This document shows positions 10,415 through 19,190 of a stretch of 64,000 bases of DNA, one piece after another (the stretch's first letter is position 1; each line of letters starts with the position of its first letter). The DNA comes from Rhizobium deserti (lineage in GTDB: Bacteria > Pseudomonadota > Alphaproteobacteria > Rhizobiales > Rhizobiaceae), in contig NZ_SMTL01000001.1 of NCBI RefSeq assembly GCF_004358025.1, positions 992,001-1,056,000 on the forward strand. The letters are read 5' to 3'. The translations under genes and the position numbers were made by a program. The notes beneath the pieces are model-generated. The model made no database searches, was not told the DNA's origin, and saw nothing but the letters and a program-made list of their open reading frames with translations.

Positions 10415-11668
10415 TTAATGCGCCACCGCGGCCGCTGCCGCCTCGTCAATCAGCCGCCCCGTCCGGAACCGGTCGAGGTTGAGGCCGGCGGCGAGCTTGT
10501 GCGGCTCGCCCTTGGCGATCAGGTGGGCGAACAGGTTGGCCGAGCCCGGCGTCGCCTTGAAGCCGCCGGTGCCCCAGCCGCAATTGACGAACAGGCCAGG
10601 AACCGGCGTGACACCCTGGATCGGCGAGCGATCCGGTGTGTTGTCGGTAATGCCACCCCACTGGCGCATCATCTTGACGCGGCGAAAGATCGGGAACAGT
10701 TCGCAGATCGCATCCAACGTATGGGTGATGATCTGCAACCCGCCGGTCTGGCTATAGGAGTTGTACTGGTCGGTGCCGGCACCGATGACCAGCTCCCCCT
10801 TGTCGGATTGCGAGATATAGGCATGCACCGTGTTCGACATCACCACGCAGGGGAAGATCGGCTTCAACGGTTCCGACACCAGCGCCTGCAGCGGATTGGA
10901 ATGCAGCGGCACGCGCACCCCGGCCATTTCCATCACCACCGACGAATGGCCGGCGGCCGATACGCCGATCTTCTTGGCGCCGATGAAGCCCTTCGAGGTC
11001 TCGACCCCCTGGACTTCGCCATTCGGGCCACGGCGGATGCCAGTGACTTCGCAGTTCTGGATGATGTGGACGCCCCGATCCGAAGCGGCGCGCGCATAGC
11101 CCCAGGCGACGGCGTCATGGCGGGCGGTGCCGCCGCGCCGTTGCAAGGCGGCGCCGTTGATCGGGTAGCGCGCCGTCTTGGCAATATCGAGAACCGGCAC
11201 GAAGGCCTTCGCCTGTTCCGGCGTCAGCCACTCGTTGTCGATGCCGTAGAGCCGGTTGGCGTTGATATGCCGCTTGAACGACTGCATGTCATGGGTGTTG
11301 TGCGACAGCATCATCACGCCGCGCGGCGAATACATGACGTTGTAGTTGAGATCCTGGCTCAGGCCTTCCCACAGCTTCAGGGAGTGCTCGTAGATGTCCA
11401 TGCTCTCTTCATAGAGATAGTTCGAGCGGATGATCGTGGTGTTGCGGCCGGTGTTGCCGCCGCCGAGCCAGCCCTTCTCAATCACTGCGATATTGGTGAT
11501 GCCGTGCTCTTTGGCGAGATAATAGGCGGCGCCGAGCCCATGGCCGCCGGCGCCGACAATGATCACGTCATAGGAGCTGCGCGGCTCCGGCGAGGTCCAC
11601 TGCTGCTCCCAGCCCTTATGAGCACGCATCGCCTCGCGGGCTATGGCAAAAACCGAATATTTGCGCAT
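10415..11668 (-). CDS. soxB: Sarcosine oxidase beta subunit
   Basis: Catalytic FAD/FMN subunit of tetrameric sarcosine oxidase. I start at the ATG at 11668 (MRKYSVFAIAREA), the family N-terminus; the frame is open a further 26 codons upstream. An FAD-binding Rossmann motif (VIIVGAGGHGLGAAYYLA) lies at about residues 33-50 and the C-terminal FAD motif is NCGWGTGGFKATPGS. Length of 417 is normal. First gene of soxBDAG; the promoter presumably lies in 11669-11824, where I see no clear operator. Confidence 0.95.
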   Translation of the reverse strand: MRKYSVFAIAREAMRAHKGWEQQWTSPEPRSSYDVIIVGAGGHGLGAAYYLAKEHGITNIAVIEKGWLGGGNTGRNTTIIRSNYLYEESMDIYEHSLKLWEGLSQDLNYNVMYSPRGVMMLSHNTHDMQSFKRHINANRLYGIDNEWLTPEQAKAFVPVLDIAKTARYPINGAALQRRGGTARHDAVAWGYARAASDRGVHIIQNCEVTGIRRGPNGEVQGVETSKGFIGAKKIGVSAAGHSSVVMEMAGVRVPLHSNPLQALVSEPLKPIFPCVVMSNTVHAYISQSDKGELVIGAGTDQYNSYSQTGGLQIITHTLDAICELFPIFRRVKMMRQWGGITDNTPDRSPIQGVTPVPGLFVNCGWGTGGFKATPGSANLFAHLIAKGEPHKLAAGLNLDRFRTGRLIDEAAAAAVAH

Positions 11669-11824
11669 TGCGCCTCTGCTCCTCGATCGGCCGGGTACGA
11701 TACTTTGCGTAGTGCCATACCCTTCGCAAATCAACATGCGCCGCAATAGCTGTTTTGCGACGCAGGAGGCGATTGTTTCGACACGGCCGATTAAGCGGCA
11801 ATCCAGGTACCCTTAGTTTTGGTG

Positions 11825-12799
11825 TCAGGGACGGATGAGGACCTTGCCCTTGCGCCCCGGTTCCGCCGCCGCAGCAGCGGCTCTGGCAACATCATCCAGG
11901 CCGAAGACCTCAGAAACCGTCAAGCTGACGTGCCCGGCAGCGACGGCTTGGACAATCTCGCCGATCAGGCTGCGCATCTTCTCAGGTGTGAGGGTCGGCG
12001 CGATCTTGGCAAGCCAGAAGCCCTTGATCACCGCCTGCTTGAAGACGACATCACTGGCCGACAGCTGCATCGGCTGCCCCGACATCAAACCGAACGAGAC
12101 GAGAAGGCCGTTTTCGCCCAGCAGGGACAGGAGCTCTCCCGAAGCAGTGCCGCCGACGCCGTCAATAGCCGCCTGAATCGGCTTTCCCGCGGTCAGCGCC
12201 TGCACCCTCTCCTGCCAGCCCTGCTCGGATGTCGAAACCACGTTTTCGATGCCGAGGTCGGTGAGCTCATTGACCGCCTCATTGCGCCGAACCAGATTGA
12301 CGACATTGATGCCGCGCGGCTTTGCAAACATGGCGAGTGCCTTGCCGACCGCGCCGTTGGCGGCATTCTGGACGATCCAACTCCCTTTCTCCACGCAGAT
12401 GAAGTCCAGCAAGGTCAGGGCGCTGAGCGGCATCGAGATCAGCTGGGCGCCCGCCTCGTCGCTGATGGAATCGGGCAACGGCACGGCGGCTGCGGCCTGC
12501 GCGAGGTAAAACTCTGCCCAGGTGCCCTTGCCGGATGCGGCGACCCTCTGCCCCACTTTCAGATGCGTCACACCCTCGCCCACGGCGTCCACGATGCCGG
12601 CAGCCTCCGTTCCCGCCACCGCCGGCAGGTCGGGCTTTACGCCATACTGGCCGCTCACCGTCAGCAGATCATGATTATGGATGGCCGCCATGGTCATCCT
12701 GATCCTTACCTCACCGGCAGCGGGTTCGGGAAGCGCCTTCTCCTCCAGGACAAGAACCTCCGGGGGCTTGCCGAATCTCGAATAGATGGCGCTGCGCAT
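11825..12799 (-). CDS. Zinc-type alcohol dehydrogenase-like / NADPH:quinone oxidoreductase (MDR superfamily)
   Basis: 324-residue medium-chain dehydrogenase/reductase of the quinone-oxidoreductase/enoyl-reductase type. Seen: a GroES-like N-terminal half (GEVRIRMTMAAIHNHDL, then AGTEAAGIVDAVGEGV) and a cofactor half with NAANGAVGKALAMFA. The catalytic-zinc cysteine/histidine set of true alcohol dehydrogenases is not evident, so a zinc-free NADPH-dependent reductase is more likely. Monocistronic; next to sox but separated by about 150 bases. Substrate unknown. Confidence 0.88.
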   Translation of the reverse strand: MRSAIYSRFGKPPEVLVLEEKALPEPAAGEVRIRMTMAAIHNHDLLTVSGQYGVKPDLPAVAGTEAAGIVDAVGEGVTHLKVGQRVAASGKGTWAEFYLAQAAAAVPLPDSISDEAGAQLISMPLSALTLLDFICVEKGSWIVQNAANGAVGKALAMFAKPRGINVVNLVRRNEAVNELTDLGIENVVSTSEQGWQERVQALTAGKPIQAAIDGVGGTASGELLSLLGENGLLVSFGLMSGQPMQLSASDVVFKQAVIKGFWLAKIAPTLTPEKMRSLIGEIVQAVAAGHVSLTVSEVFGLDDVARAAAAAAEPGRKGKVLIRP

Positions 12800-13059
12800 G
12801 AAAATCTCCGCATTGTTTGGGATCAGGTAAACATTAGCATTTGTCGTCCGATATAGGCCGACTGGAATGCGCGGGAAGCCATCACGATTTTATCGAACAC
12901 TTTTTACGAGAACAGCAACCTGAATATCTGGACTTGCCGCGCCTCTTCTGCTATGCCGCGTCGCAAATCGCTCATGCTGCGGCTTGAGTATACGAATTTT
13001 TTCGCCTTGGATTCGGTGCACGAGCTGGGCGATGAACCAAACAAAGGAACGGGATTCAC

Positions 13060-13308
13060 GTGCAGGTACTTGTCCGCGACAACAACGTCGACCAGGCGCT
13101 CCGCGCTCTCAAGAAGAAGATGCAGCGCGAAGGCATTTTCCGCGAAATGAAGATGCGCGATTTCTACGAGAAGCCTTCTGAGAAGCGTGTTCGTGAAAAG
13201 GCCGAAGCTGTTCGCCGGGTTCGCAAGCTGGCTCGCAAGCGGATGCAGCGCGAAGGCCTTCTGCCGGCGACCCCGCGTCCGGCTGCAACTGCACGTCCGG
13301 CTCGCTGA
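13060..13308 (+). CDS. rpsU: 30S ribosomal protein S21
   Basis: Small-subunit protein involved in initiation. Strongly basic, 82 residues, beginning with [19 protein letters not shown] after the start and continuing with [17 protein letters not shown], the alphaproteobacterial S21 signature. The start is GTG at 13060, supported by AAAGGAAC about ten bases upstream; no ATG fits the family start. A classic terminator follows 36 bases after the stop, so this is a single-gene unit. The C-terminal Pro/Ala/Arg tail is typical of rhizobial S21. Confidence 0.97.
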   Translation: MQVLVRDNNVDQALRALKKKMQREGIFREMKMRDFYEKPSEKRVREKAEAVRRVRKLARKRMQREGLLPATPRPAATARPAR

Positions 13309-13344
13309 TCGGCCGTTTTTTCGACGTTTTCATGTGCTTGTAGG

Positions 13345-13377
13345 GCGGTGGCGACAAGGGCGCCGCCGCTTTTTTTT
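13345..13377 (+). terminator. Rho-independent terminator of rpsU
   Basis: Nine-base-pair GC stem (GCGGTGGCG / CGCCGCCGC, one G-U pair), loop ACAAGGG, immediately followed by eight T residues. A textbook intrinsic terminator on the plus strand. Confidence 0.9.
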
Positions 13378-13432
13378 GATTTAGCCCGATCCAAGAACCT
13401 GCTCCACATCCCGATATGAGGAAACGCGCCTG

Positions 13433-14323
13433 ATGGCCGCCACGAATGCCGTTCTGAAAGATGGAATCCGAAACCCCGGCCCTTTCGCGATCGCTTCCCG
13501 CGCCTATGGCACAAAACTTCTTCCCGTAGCACTGTCGGGTCTCTTGGCGCTTGCCGGTTGTTCCACGACCACCACGTCGAACGATATGATCACCGTCGAC
13601 CGTGCGCAGGGTAGCGCGGAAAACATTACCTCTTTGTCTTCCGTCATTCAGTCCAATCCGCAGGATCCCGAGGGCTACAACAGCCGCGGCACCGCTTACG
13701 GCAAGGCGGGCGATTTCCGCCGCGCCTTGGACGATTTCAACCGCGCGATCCAGCTGAACCCGCAATTCTACCAGGCCTACGCCAACCGGGCGCTGGTCTA
13801 CCGCAATATGGGTAAGCCGGTGGATGCGGCCAACGACTATAACCGAGCGCTCCAGATCAATCCGAATTACGACGTCGCGCTGATCGGCCGCGGCAATATC
13901 TACCGTCAGGCTGGACGGTCAAACGAAGCCTTCAACGATTTCAGCCGCGCCATCGAACTGGAAACCACCGATGGCCGCGCCTGGCACAATCGCGGCCTGA
14001 TCTATCAGACCCGAGGCCAACACGCTCAAGCGATCGACGACTTCTCTAAGGCGATCTCTCTCTCGGCGAACTCGCCGGAGCCCTATAATGGCCGAGGCAT
14101 ATCCTACGTCGCCTTGAACGACGATGACAATGCCTTTGCCGATTTCAACCGCGCGATCGAACTCAACGACAAGCTTGCCGAATCCTGGGCGAACCAGGCG
14201 CTTGTCTATGAACGTCGCGGCGACAGGGCACGTGCCAACAAATCCTATTCGCATGCCGTGCGCCTCGACCCGAATTACAAGCCGGCCCAGGACGGCGCCG
14301 CCAGAACGCGCGGCAACAGCTGA
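13433..14323 (+). CDS. TPR-repeat outer-membrane lipoprotein (NlpI-like)
   Basis: 296-residue predicted lipoprotein. A hydrophobic stretch ends in a lipobox LALAGC with the lipidated cysteine at residue 43, then a Thr/Ser linker and five or more consecutive tetratricopeptide repeats (for example NSRGTAYGKAGDFRRALDDF, then YNRALQINPNYDVALIGRG). TPR proteins scaffold other proteins; NlpI-type ones bind envelope proteases and hydrolases, but no partner is visible here. ATG at 13433 follows a GAGGAAA ribosome site. The unusually long n-region before the hydrophobic core means a shorter start is possible. Confidence 0.88.
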   Translation: MAATNAVLKDGIRNPGPFAIASRAYGTKLLPVALSGLLALAGCSTTTTSNDMITVDRAQGSAENITSLSSVIQSNPQDPEGYNSRGTAYGKAGDFRRALDDFNRAIQLNPQFYQAYANRALVYRNMGKPVDAANDYNRALQINPNYDVALIGRGNIYRQAGRSNEAFNDFSRAIELETTDGRAWHNRGLIYQTRGQHAQAIDDFSKAISLSANSPEPYNGRGISYVALNDDDNAFADFNRAIELNDKLAESWANQALVYERRGDRARANKSYSHAVRLDPNYKPAQDGAARTRGNS

Positions 14324-14436
14324 TTCTTATCCGAGCTTCGCCGCCACAAGGCAGAGATGGCGACATCGGATAGGTCTGCCTTCAGTCGCGATGATGATTT
14401 TCTGGATCACAGGCACAGGCGGAGAATGACGCACGC

Positions 14437-14610
14437 ATGTGTGGAATTATGGTTATCGGTGCCTTCGTCGCATGGCATCTTGCGCGGCAGGCGATTAGGT
14501 TCGTCTTGTCGCAACAGCGCTCGGGTGGCGTTGCCACTGCCGATTCATTGCCTGGATCGCCGCTGATTGGAGCAGTCCGCTCGAATATTCCCAGCTGCGC
14601 ACACGCTTAG
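14437..14610 (+). CDS. Possible small single-pass membrane protein (57 codons)
   Basis: An ATG at 14437, preceded by GGCGGAG, opens 57 codons ending in TAG at 14608. The N-terminal third is hydrophobic (IMVIGAFVAW) followed by a basic stretch, which would give one membrane segment; the rest has no recognisable motif. It is the only candidate gene in the stretch 14324-14668, which otherwise holds nothing I recognise. Could be chance. Confidence 0.25.
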   Translation: MCGIMVIGAFVAWHLARQAIRFVLSQQRSGGVATADSLPGSPLIGAVRSNIPSCAHA

Positions 14611-14668
14611 TAATTGAATGGAAGCGGCTGGCCGAAGACGTTATGGACCTCCTCCTGCGCCAAACCGG

Positions 14669-14893
14669 TCAGCGCAGCAGGAAAACGCCCGCAATGTTCA
14701 GCACGATGAACACGAACAAGCTGCCGATAATGCCAACGCCACCGAAGAAGCCGGCTGCCATAGCGATCATCAGCACGACGATAGCCATGGTTCCCCACTT
14801 TGCTCCGGCCAGAAACATTTCGTAGGTTCTCTCGTGCTCCGCATAATCCATTGGAGCACCGGTTTCGGCTGGCGCGCTGTGGTGGTTGTCCAT
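14669..14893 (-). CDS. aa3-type cytochrome c oxidase subunit IV-like protein
   Basis: 74-residue protein beginning MDNHHSAPAETG, with the family segment MDYAEHERTYEMFLAGAKWG followed by two short hydrophobic helices (MAIVVLMIAMAAGFF and IIGSLFVFIVLNIAGVFLL). This matches the small bacterial aa3 oxidase subunit IV, a non-catalytic membrane subunit, in size and layout. ATG at 14893 is preceded by GAGGAG. The main oxidase genes are not nearby, which is usual for this orphan subunit in rhizobia. Confidence 0.85.
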   Translation of the reverse strand: MDNHHSAPAETGAPMDYAEHERTYEMFLAGAKWGTMAIVVLMIAMAAGFFGGVGIIGSLFVFIVLNIAGVFLLR

Positions 14894-15072
14894 CAGTCTC
14901 GTCTCCTCAAACGAACAGCTATGCGGCACCTGATCGGGGCCCGCGTGCAAACTCTGGCGACACCCGCACCCATGGTGCAAATCGCTGCCAATCTCTCTTC
15001 AGGAATTACACAAAGCGGTCCCAAAGCGCAATGGCAGCGCCTTGCTCAACGAACCGCCACCAAGCCCTATCG

Positions 15073-15825
15073 CTAGCTCAGCAAGAGCTGGACCGCCGGC
15101 TTGGAAGCGAGCCGCGCCGTGGGCAGGATAGTCAGCGGCGGCACGGCGAGCTGCGCGGCGCTTTCGAACATCAGCCGCCGCTCATAGGCTTCTGACTGAA
15201 AGATCGGAAATCGTCTCATTACGGTGGAGCGGACATCGCGCACATTGGAGGCAAGCAGCGTCAGTTCGAAGCCGTAGCTTTTGGCTATGGTCGGCGGAAC
15301 CACGACCTTTGCCGCGAAAACACGACGGTAGAAGGCTGCATGAGGCGGCCGGATGTGCTGGAGCACCCGGTCGGTGCCGAAATGAATGGCGCCCATGATG
15401 CTCGGCCTCAGCGTCACATAAGGGAGAAGCGGTAGCTCCCCGACGATTGCTGGGTCGACGGCGAAACGGGCCGGATCGATTAGCGTCATCCCAGCGTCGA
15501 GGAACTGGGTAACGGCTTGCGGGAACACGCCGCTCGACTGGCATACGCGGTGGTCCGGCGTCACGTGGTGGACGCGGATCGTTCCGGCCAATTCTTCGTA
15601 GAAATAGATGCCAAAGACATAGGCATGACTGTCGAAATCGATCTCGTCCAACATGCTGCTCGCGCCGACGGGCAGCACGTTTTGCATCTTGTAAGCCTTG
15701 TAGCGCAGCCGAGCGATATCCTCGTAATCCTCATGGCTTTCTATGCGGCGGTATTCAACGTGATCGAGGGCATCCAGCAGTTTGACGGAAAATGACTTCG
15801 AATTAGGCACATCGTTCTGCTGCAT
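15073..15825 (-). CDS. N-acyl amino acid synthase-like GNAT (FeeM / LuxI-related fold)
   Basis: 250-residue acyltransferase-like protein. Seen: YEDIARLRYKAYK and DFDSHAYVFGIYF in the N-terminal half, AGTIRVHH as the acyl-CoA/ACP-binding GNAT strand, then LIDPARFAVD. These resemble the FeeM/PEP-CTERM/LuxI group that moves a fatty acyl chain from acyl-ACP to an amino acid or similar amine. The product here is not predictable. I use ATG 15825 with CAGGAGAAA upstream; the frame is open 20 codons further. It follows the GGDEF-EAL gene on the same strand after a 161-base gap, so regulation by c-di-GMP physiology is a possibility only. Confidence 0.75.
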   Translation of the reverse strand: MQQNDVPNSKSFSVKLLDALDHVEYRRIESHEDYEDIARLRYKAYKMQNVLPVGASSMLDEIDFDSHAYVFGIYFYEELAGTIRVHHVTPDHRVCQSSGVFPQAVTQFLDAGMTLIDPARFAVDPAIVGELPLLPYVTLRPSIMGAIHFGTDRVLQHIRPPHAAFYRRVFAAKVVVPPTIAKSYGFELTLLASNVRDVRSTVMRRFPIFQSEAYERRLMFESAAQLAVPPLTILPTARLASKPAVQLLLS

Positions 15826-15986
15826 ACGGATTTCTCCTGCTGTTAACAGGAAATTAACCGTATCTACCGGCAGTTCGCCAATCATTCCGGACGATTAGAA
15901 TCAAGTTTTTGCTGTTATGGTTAATTCGCCGAGCATCAGGACGCGGTGCGGTGAACACCGGCGGCACCAGGAACGGTGATTCGCGG

Positions 15987-18311
15987 TCAGCGGCTGGCGA
16001 CACTGACGGGGCGGGCAGCCGCTTCCTTGCGGCGGCGGCGAACGGACGGCGACAACTTGCGGGAAACCTGATCCGCCGATAGCCGTGCAATTTCGCTGGT
16101 ATCGATTGGCCTGGAGAAGACATAGCCCTGCACCAGATCAGCAAATTGGTGCTGGTTGATGAGGGCAAGTTGCTCCCTTGTCTCCACTCCTTCCAGCACA
16201 ATCTTCATGCCCAGCCCGCGCGACAGCTGAACAATGCCATTCAGCAGCTTCAGCTTGCGACTGTCTTCCGTAATGTTGGTTACGAAGGCGCGGTCGATCT
16301 TCAACACGTCAACTGGCAGGGAATCAAGATAGCTAAGGCTGGAAAACCCGGTCCCGAAGTCATCGATGGCAATTGTTACTCCGCTTGCGCGCAAGGCGTT
16401 GAGCACCCCGCTGATGACCACCGGCTCGTCCATGAAACAGCTCTCCGTCACCTCGAGATGAAGGCGGGTCGGCTGAAGTGAATGGCGCTCCAACACCTCC
16501 GCGACGTAAGCAACGAGGTCATCATTGCGCAGGTCAGCAATGGAAAGATTGACGGATACGGCCGTCAGTCCGGACCAGGCGACACAGTCGCGACAGGCAC
16601 GATCAAGGACGAAACGTGTAATCCACGATACCAGGCCCATCTTTTCCGCCATCGGGATGAAGATGTTCGGCCCAATCCATCCGCGCTCCGGATGAGCCCA
16701 TCGCACCAGCGCTTCGCAGCACTCCATGTGGGAACCGTCCGGGCGGTACATCGGCTGGTAGACAACCATGAGGTCATGGTTGTCGATCGCCAGGCGAAGA
16801 TCGGCCATCAGGCTCTGCTCCGCAACATAGAGCTCATCCATTTCCGGGCGGAACAGGGTCAGAGTGCCATTACCGCTCGACTTGGCGTCGTTAAGGGCAA
16901 GGTCTGCCTTGATCTGCCATGCTTCCATGTCGAAATCTTCGGTCGGGAGGATGACGCATCCGCCATTCAAGGAAACGCTCAGCTCTCTTCCATCGAAGAG
17001 ATATCTTCCTTGAACCCGGACATGGATGCTGCGCAGACGCTGTTCCATGTCGCTGATATCGCTGCCTCCCGTCACGAGAAGGATGAACTCGTCCCCTACC
17101 AGCCGCCCGACCAACATACCATCGCCGGCAAGACTGGAAATCCTTGAGGCGATCGCGGCGAGCAAGCCGTCGCCAACCAGGTGACCCTGCATGTCGTTAA
17201 CGTGCTTGAAACCATCGACATCGAGGATCAGCAAACCGGCAAGACCGTTCGGCATTGCAGCTTGCGCTCTCGCTAGCGCGCATTCGCCGAAATAGCCGCG
17301 GTTCGGGAGGCCCGTCAGGGAATCATAGCGCACCATATGGAGGATCTTGTCTTCGGCAGCGACGCGAGCGCTGACATCTTCGAAGATCATGACGACGCCG
17401 CCGTCCGCTCGATAGCTGACGGAAAATTCCAGGCAACGGGCGGCGTCAAGCCGAAGCAGGACCTTGCCGGCAGGACCGGCCGGCAGCGATGCAATCTTGT
17501 TCAGGATTTCGTCCGAAAGCGATCCTGCACTTTCTTTCACGGCAGTCGAAAACGGCGACCCCTTGATACCCTTGCGGCTGTCGAGATCCAGGAGGTCAAA
17601 GGCTCGCCGATTGATCACCTGGATCTGGCCATCGGCGTCGACCATGACCAGTGCGTGCGCCGTGGTGTTCAGCGCAATATCGAGCTGGTCGCCGATTTTC
17701 ACCATTTCCTTGGATGCTACGACGTTCTCGTAGAGAAATTCCCTCACTCCAGTCGCCATAGCTTGGGTGGTCAGGCCGAACGGGATAAGCAGCAGGGACA
17801 TCAACATCAACGGCACATCGCCGCTTGCAAAGCATCCGAGAATGATCGGCAGGCAGCAGCCCACCGTCTGCAGCGCAACCGCACGCGCTGATCCGTAATT
17901 GCGCCCAACGATAGAGACCATGGACGCCATGGTGACGGCAATGCACATAAAGGCCGCCGCCATGTCCTGCAAAACCGCTACCGCATAAGCGCTCGCAAGG
18001 CCAAGCAGAAATGCGGTCAGCGCAGCGCCATAAACATAGCGCTTCTCCCAATTCTGGATTTCCTTCCGAGTTAGTAACGCTCGGTCGACAAGATCAAACT
18101 GGTGGAACCCGTAGAGCCGGTAGGAGAAGACCGCCGCAAACACGACAATGAGAAGCAGGAAAAAGACGGACTCGGTATTGGCGTAGATGATTGCGCAAGA
18201 CAGGATGTGGACAACCATGCCCGTGAAGAGCGTGCCGCGATTGCCGAACAAGGACGTGACGAAAGACAGATAGACATCTGTCGGAACCGTCCTTGCTTCG
18301 ACTTCCTTCAT
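15987..18311 (-). CDS. Membrane PAS-GGDEF-EAL c-di-GMP signalling protein (degenerate GGDEF)
   Basis: 774-residue inner-membrane protein. About six hydrophobic segments (roughly 20-200) are followed by a PAS-like domain (about 215-310: ALVMVDADGQIQVINRRAF), a GGDEF domain and an EAL domain. The cyclase signature reads VGDEF instead of GGDEF and no RxxD I-site is present, so cyclase activity is doubtful. The EAL domain keeps EALVRW, DDFGTGFSSL and EGVET, so phosphodiesterase activity is likely. ATG 18311 has GAGGG ten bases upstream; a TTG three codons earlier is too close to it. Confidence 0.92.
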   Translation of the reverse strand: MKEVEARTVPTDVYLSFVTSLFGNRGTLFTGMVVHILSCAIIYANTESVFFLLLIVVFAAVFSYRLYGFHQFDLVDRALLTRKEIQNWEKRYVYGAALTAFLLGLASAYAVAVLQDMAAAFMCIAVTMASMVSIVGRNYGSARAVALQTVGCCLPIILGCFASGDVPLMLMSLLLIPFGLTTQAMATGVREFLYENVVASKEMVKIGDQLDIALNTTAHALVMVDADGQIQVINRRAFDLLDLDSRKGIKGSPFSTAVKESAGSLSDEILNKIASLPAGPAGKVLLRLDAARCLEFSVSYRADGGVVMIFEDVSARVAAEDKILHMVRYDSLTGLPNRGYFGECALARAQAAMPNGLAGLLILDVDGFKHVNDMQGHLVGDGLLAAIASRISSLAGDGMLVGRLVGDEFILLVTGGSDISDMEQRLRSIHVRVQGRYLFDGRELSVSLNGGCVILPTEDFDMEAWQIKADLALNDAKSSGNGTLTLFRPEMDELYVAEQSLMADLRLAIDNHDLMVVYQPMYRPDGSHMECCEALVRWAHPERGWIGPNIFIPMAEKMGLVSWITRFVLDRACRDCVAWSGLTAVSVNLSIADLRNDDLVAYVAEVLERHSLQPTRLHLEVTESCFMDEPVVISGVLNALRASGVTIAIDDFGTGFSSLSYLDSLPVDVLKIDRAFVTNITEDSRKLKLLNGIVQLSRGLGMKIVLEGVETREQLALINQHQFADLVQGYVFSRPIDTSEIARLSADQVSRKLSPSVRRRRKEAAARPVSVASR

Positions 18312-18617
18312 CGGGTTCAATCCCTCGTTACTTGCGGCGACAGTGGGCGAAAACTCTTTAAGAATTACTTGTGCTTAGGATGGATACCCCCTGTTTCAGG
18401 GGGACCGGTGAAAACGTGGGAAACCAATACTGGGCATCATGACTAGAATTTTCGTAAAACACATCAGGCTTTTTGAGGAATGCCGAGGCCCGGCTTCTGA
18501 AAGCCTTGTGCAGCAGGCGGTTTAAGCGGGTTTAAGCACTTTCTTTTTTTCGATCCCTGGGTTACATGGCCAACAGGACGAGCGGGATGAAGGAGACCCG
18601 TTTTACTTGGGGGATCC
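18312..18617. promoter_or_regulatory. Divergent intergenic region with hairpin and phased direct repeats
   Basis: 306 bases between the divergent GGDEF-EAL gene and dctQ. It holds a perfect stem CCCCCTG/CAGGGGG with a TTT loop (18387-18403). About 80 bases before dctQ, two exact copies of GGTTTAAGC (18519-18527 and 18529-18537) are spaced ten bases apart, one helical turn, as expected for a dimeric activator binding one face of DNA. A T-rich run follows at about 18541-18549. No coding capacity seen. Confidence 0.4.
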
Positions 18618-19157
18618 ATGTCAGCTTTGTTGAAGTTCAGCGGCATCATCGACCGCATCAGCGAGATCATCGGTAAGTTTGCAGGTTATCTTGTACTCGC
18701 CTGCTGCCTGATCAGCGCCGGCAACGCCTGCATTCGCTATCTCTTCAATTACAGCTCAAACGGCTGGCTCGAGATTCAATGGTATCTTTTCGCCTTCATC
18801 GTGCTGTTGGGCGCATCCCATACGCTCCGCCTGAACGAACACGTGCGTGTCGACCTCGTCTATGGTGCCGTTTCGGACAGGGCGCGCTTATGGATCGACG
18901 CCATCGGCCTGGTGGCTTTCCTCATTCCCGCATGCCTCTATCTCGCCTGGCTTTCCTGGCCCTTCTTCTCCATGTCCTACATGCAGGGCGAAATATCCTC
19001 CAATGCCGGCGGCCTGATCCGCTGGCCGGTCAAGCTGATCATCGTGGCGGGCTTCGTGCTCCTGGCGCTGCAGGGCCTGTCGGAGCTGATCAAGCGTATC
19101 GCGGGGCTGACCGGCGCCCTTCAGGTGAACACGGCCTATGAGAAGCCGCTGCAATAA
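18618..19157 (+). CDS. dctQ: TRAP transporter small permease (DctQ type)
   Basis: 179-residue inner-membrane protein with four hydrophobic helices (from LVLACCLISAGNACIRY to LIIVAGFVLLALQGL). Contains the family segment NGWLEIQWYLFAFIVLLGA and LNEHVRVDLVY. Small subunit of a sodium-driven tripartite transporter for organic acids, partnering the large permease encoded 33 bases downstream. ATG is preceded by GGGGGA. Its binding protein is encoded in the opposite orientation beyond dctM. Confidence 0.95.
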   Translation: MSALLKFSGIIDRISEIIGKFAGYLVLACCLISAGNACIRYLFNYSSNGWLEIQWYLFAFIVLLGASHTLRLNEHVRVDLVYGAVSDRARLWIDAIGLVAFLIPACLYLAWLSWPFFSMSYMQGEISSNAGGLIRWPVKLIIVAGFVLLALQGLSELIKRIAGLTGALQVNTAYEKPLQ

Positions 19158-19190
19158 CAACGACAAGACGATCTGGGGGATCTGTCGCTC

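Noticed and set aside
12953..13150. 65-codon ORF overlapping the rpsU start
   Set aside because: Overlaps rpsU in another frame and has no ribosome site or family resemblance.
14607..14798. Minus-strand ORF end reading ALTGLAQEEVHNVFGQPL
   Set aside because: Looks protein-like at its C-terminus but overlaps the aa3 subunit gene in another frame and has no matching start or domain.
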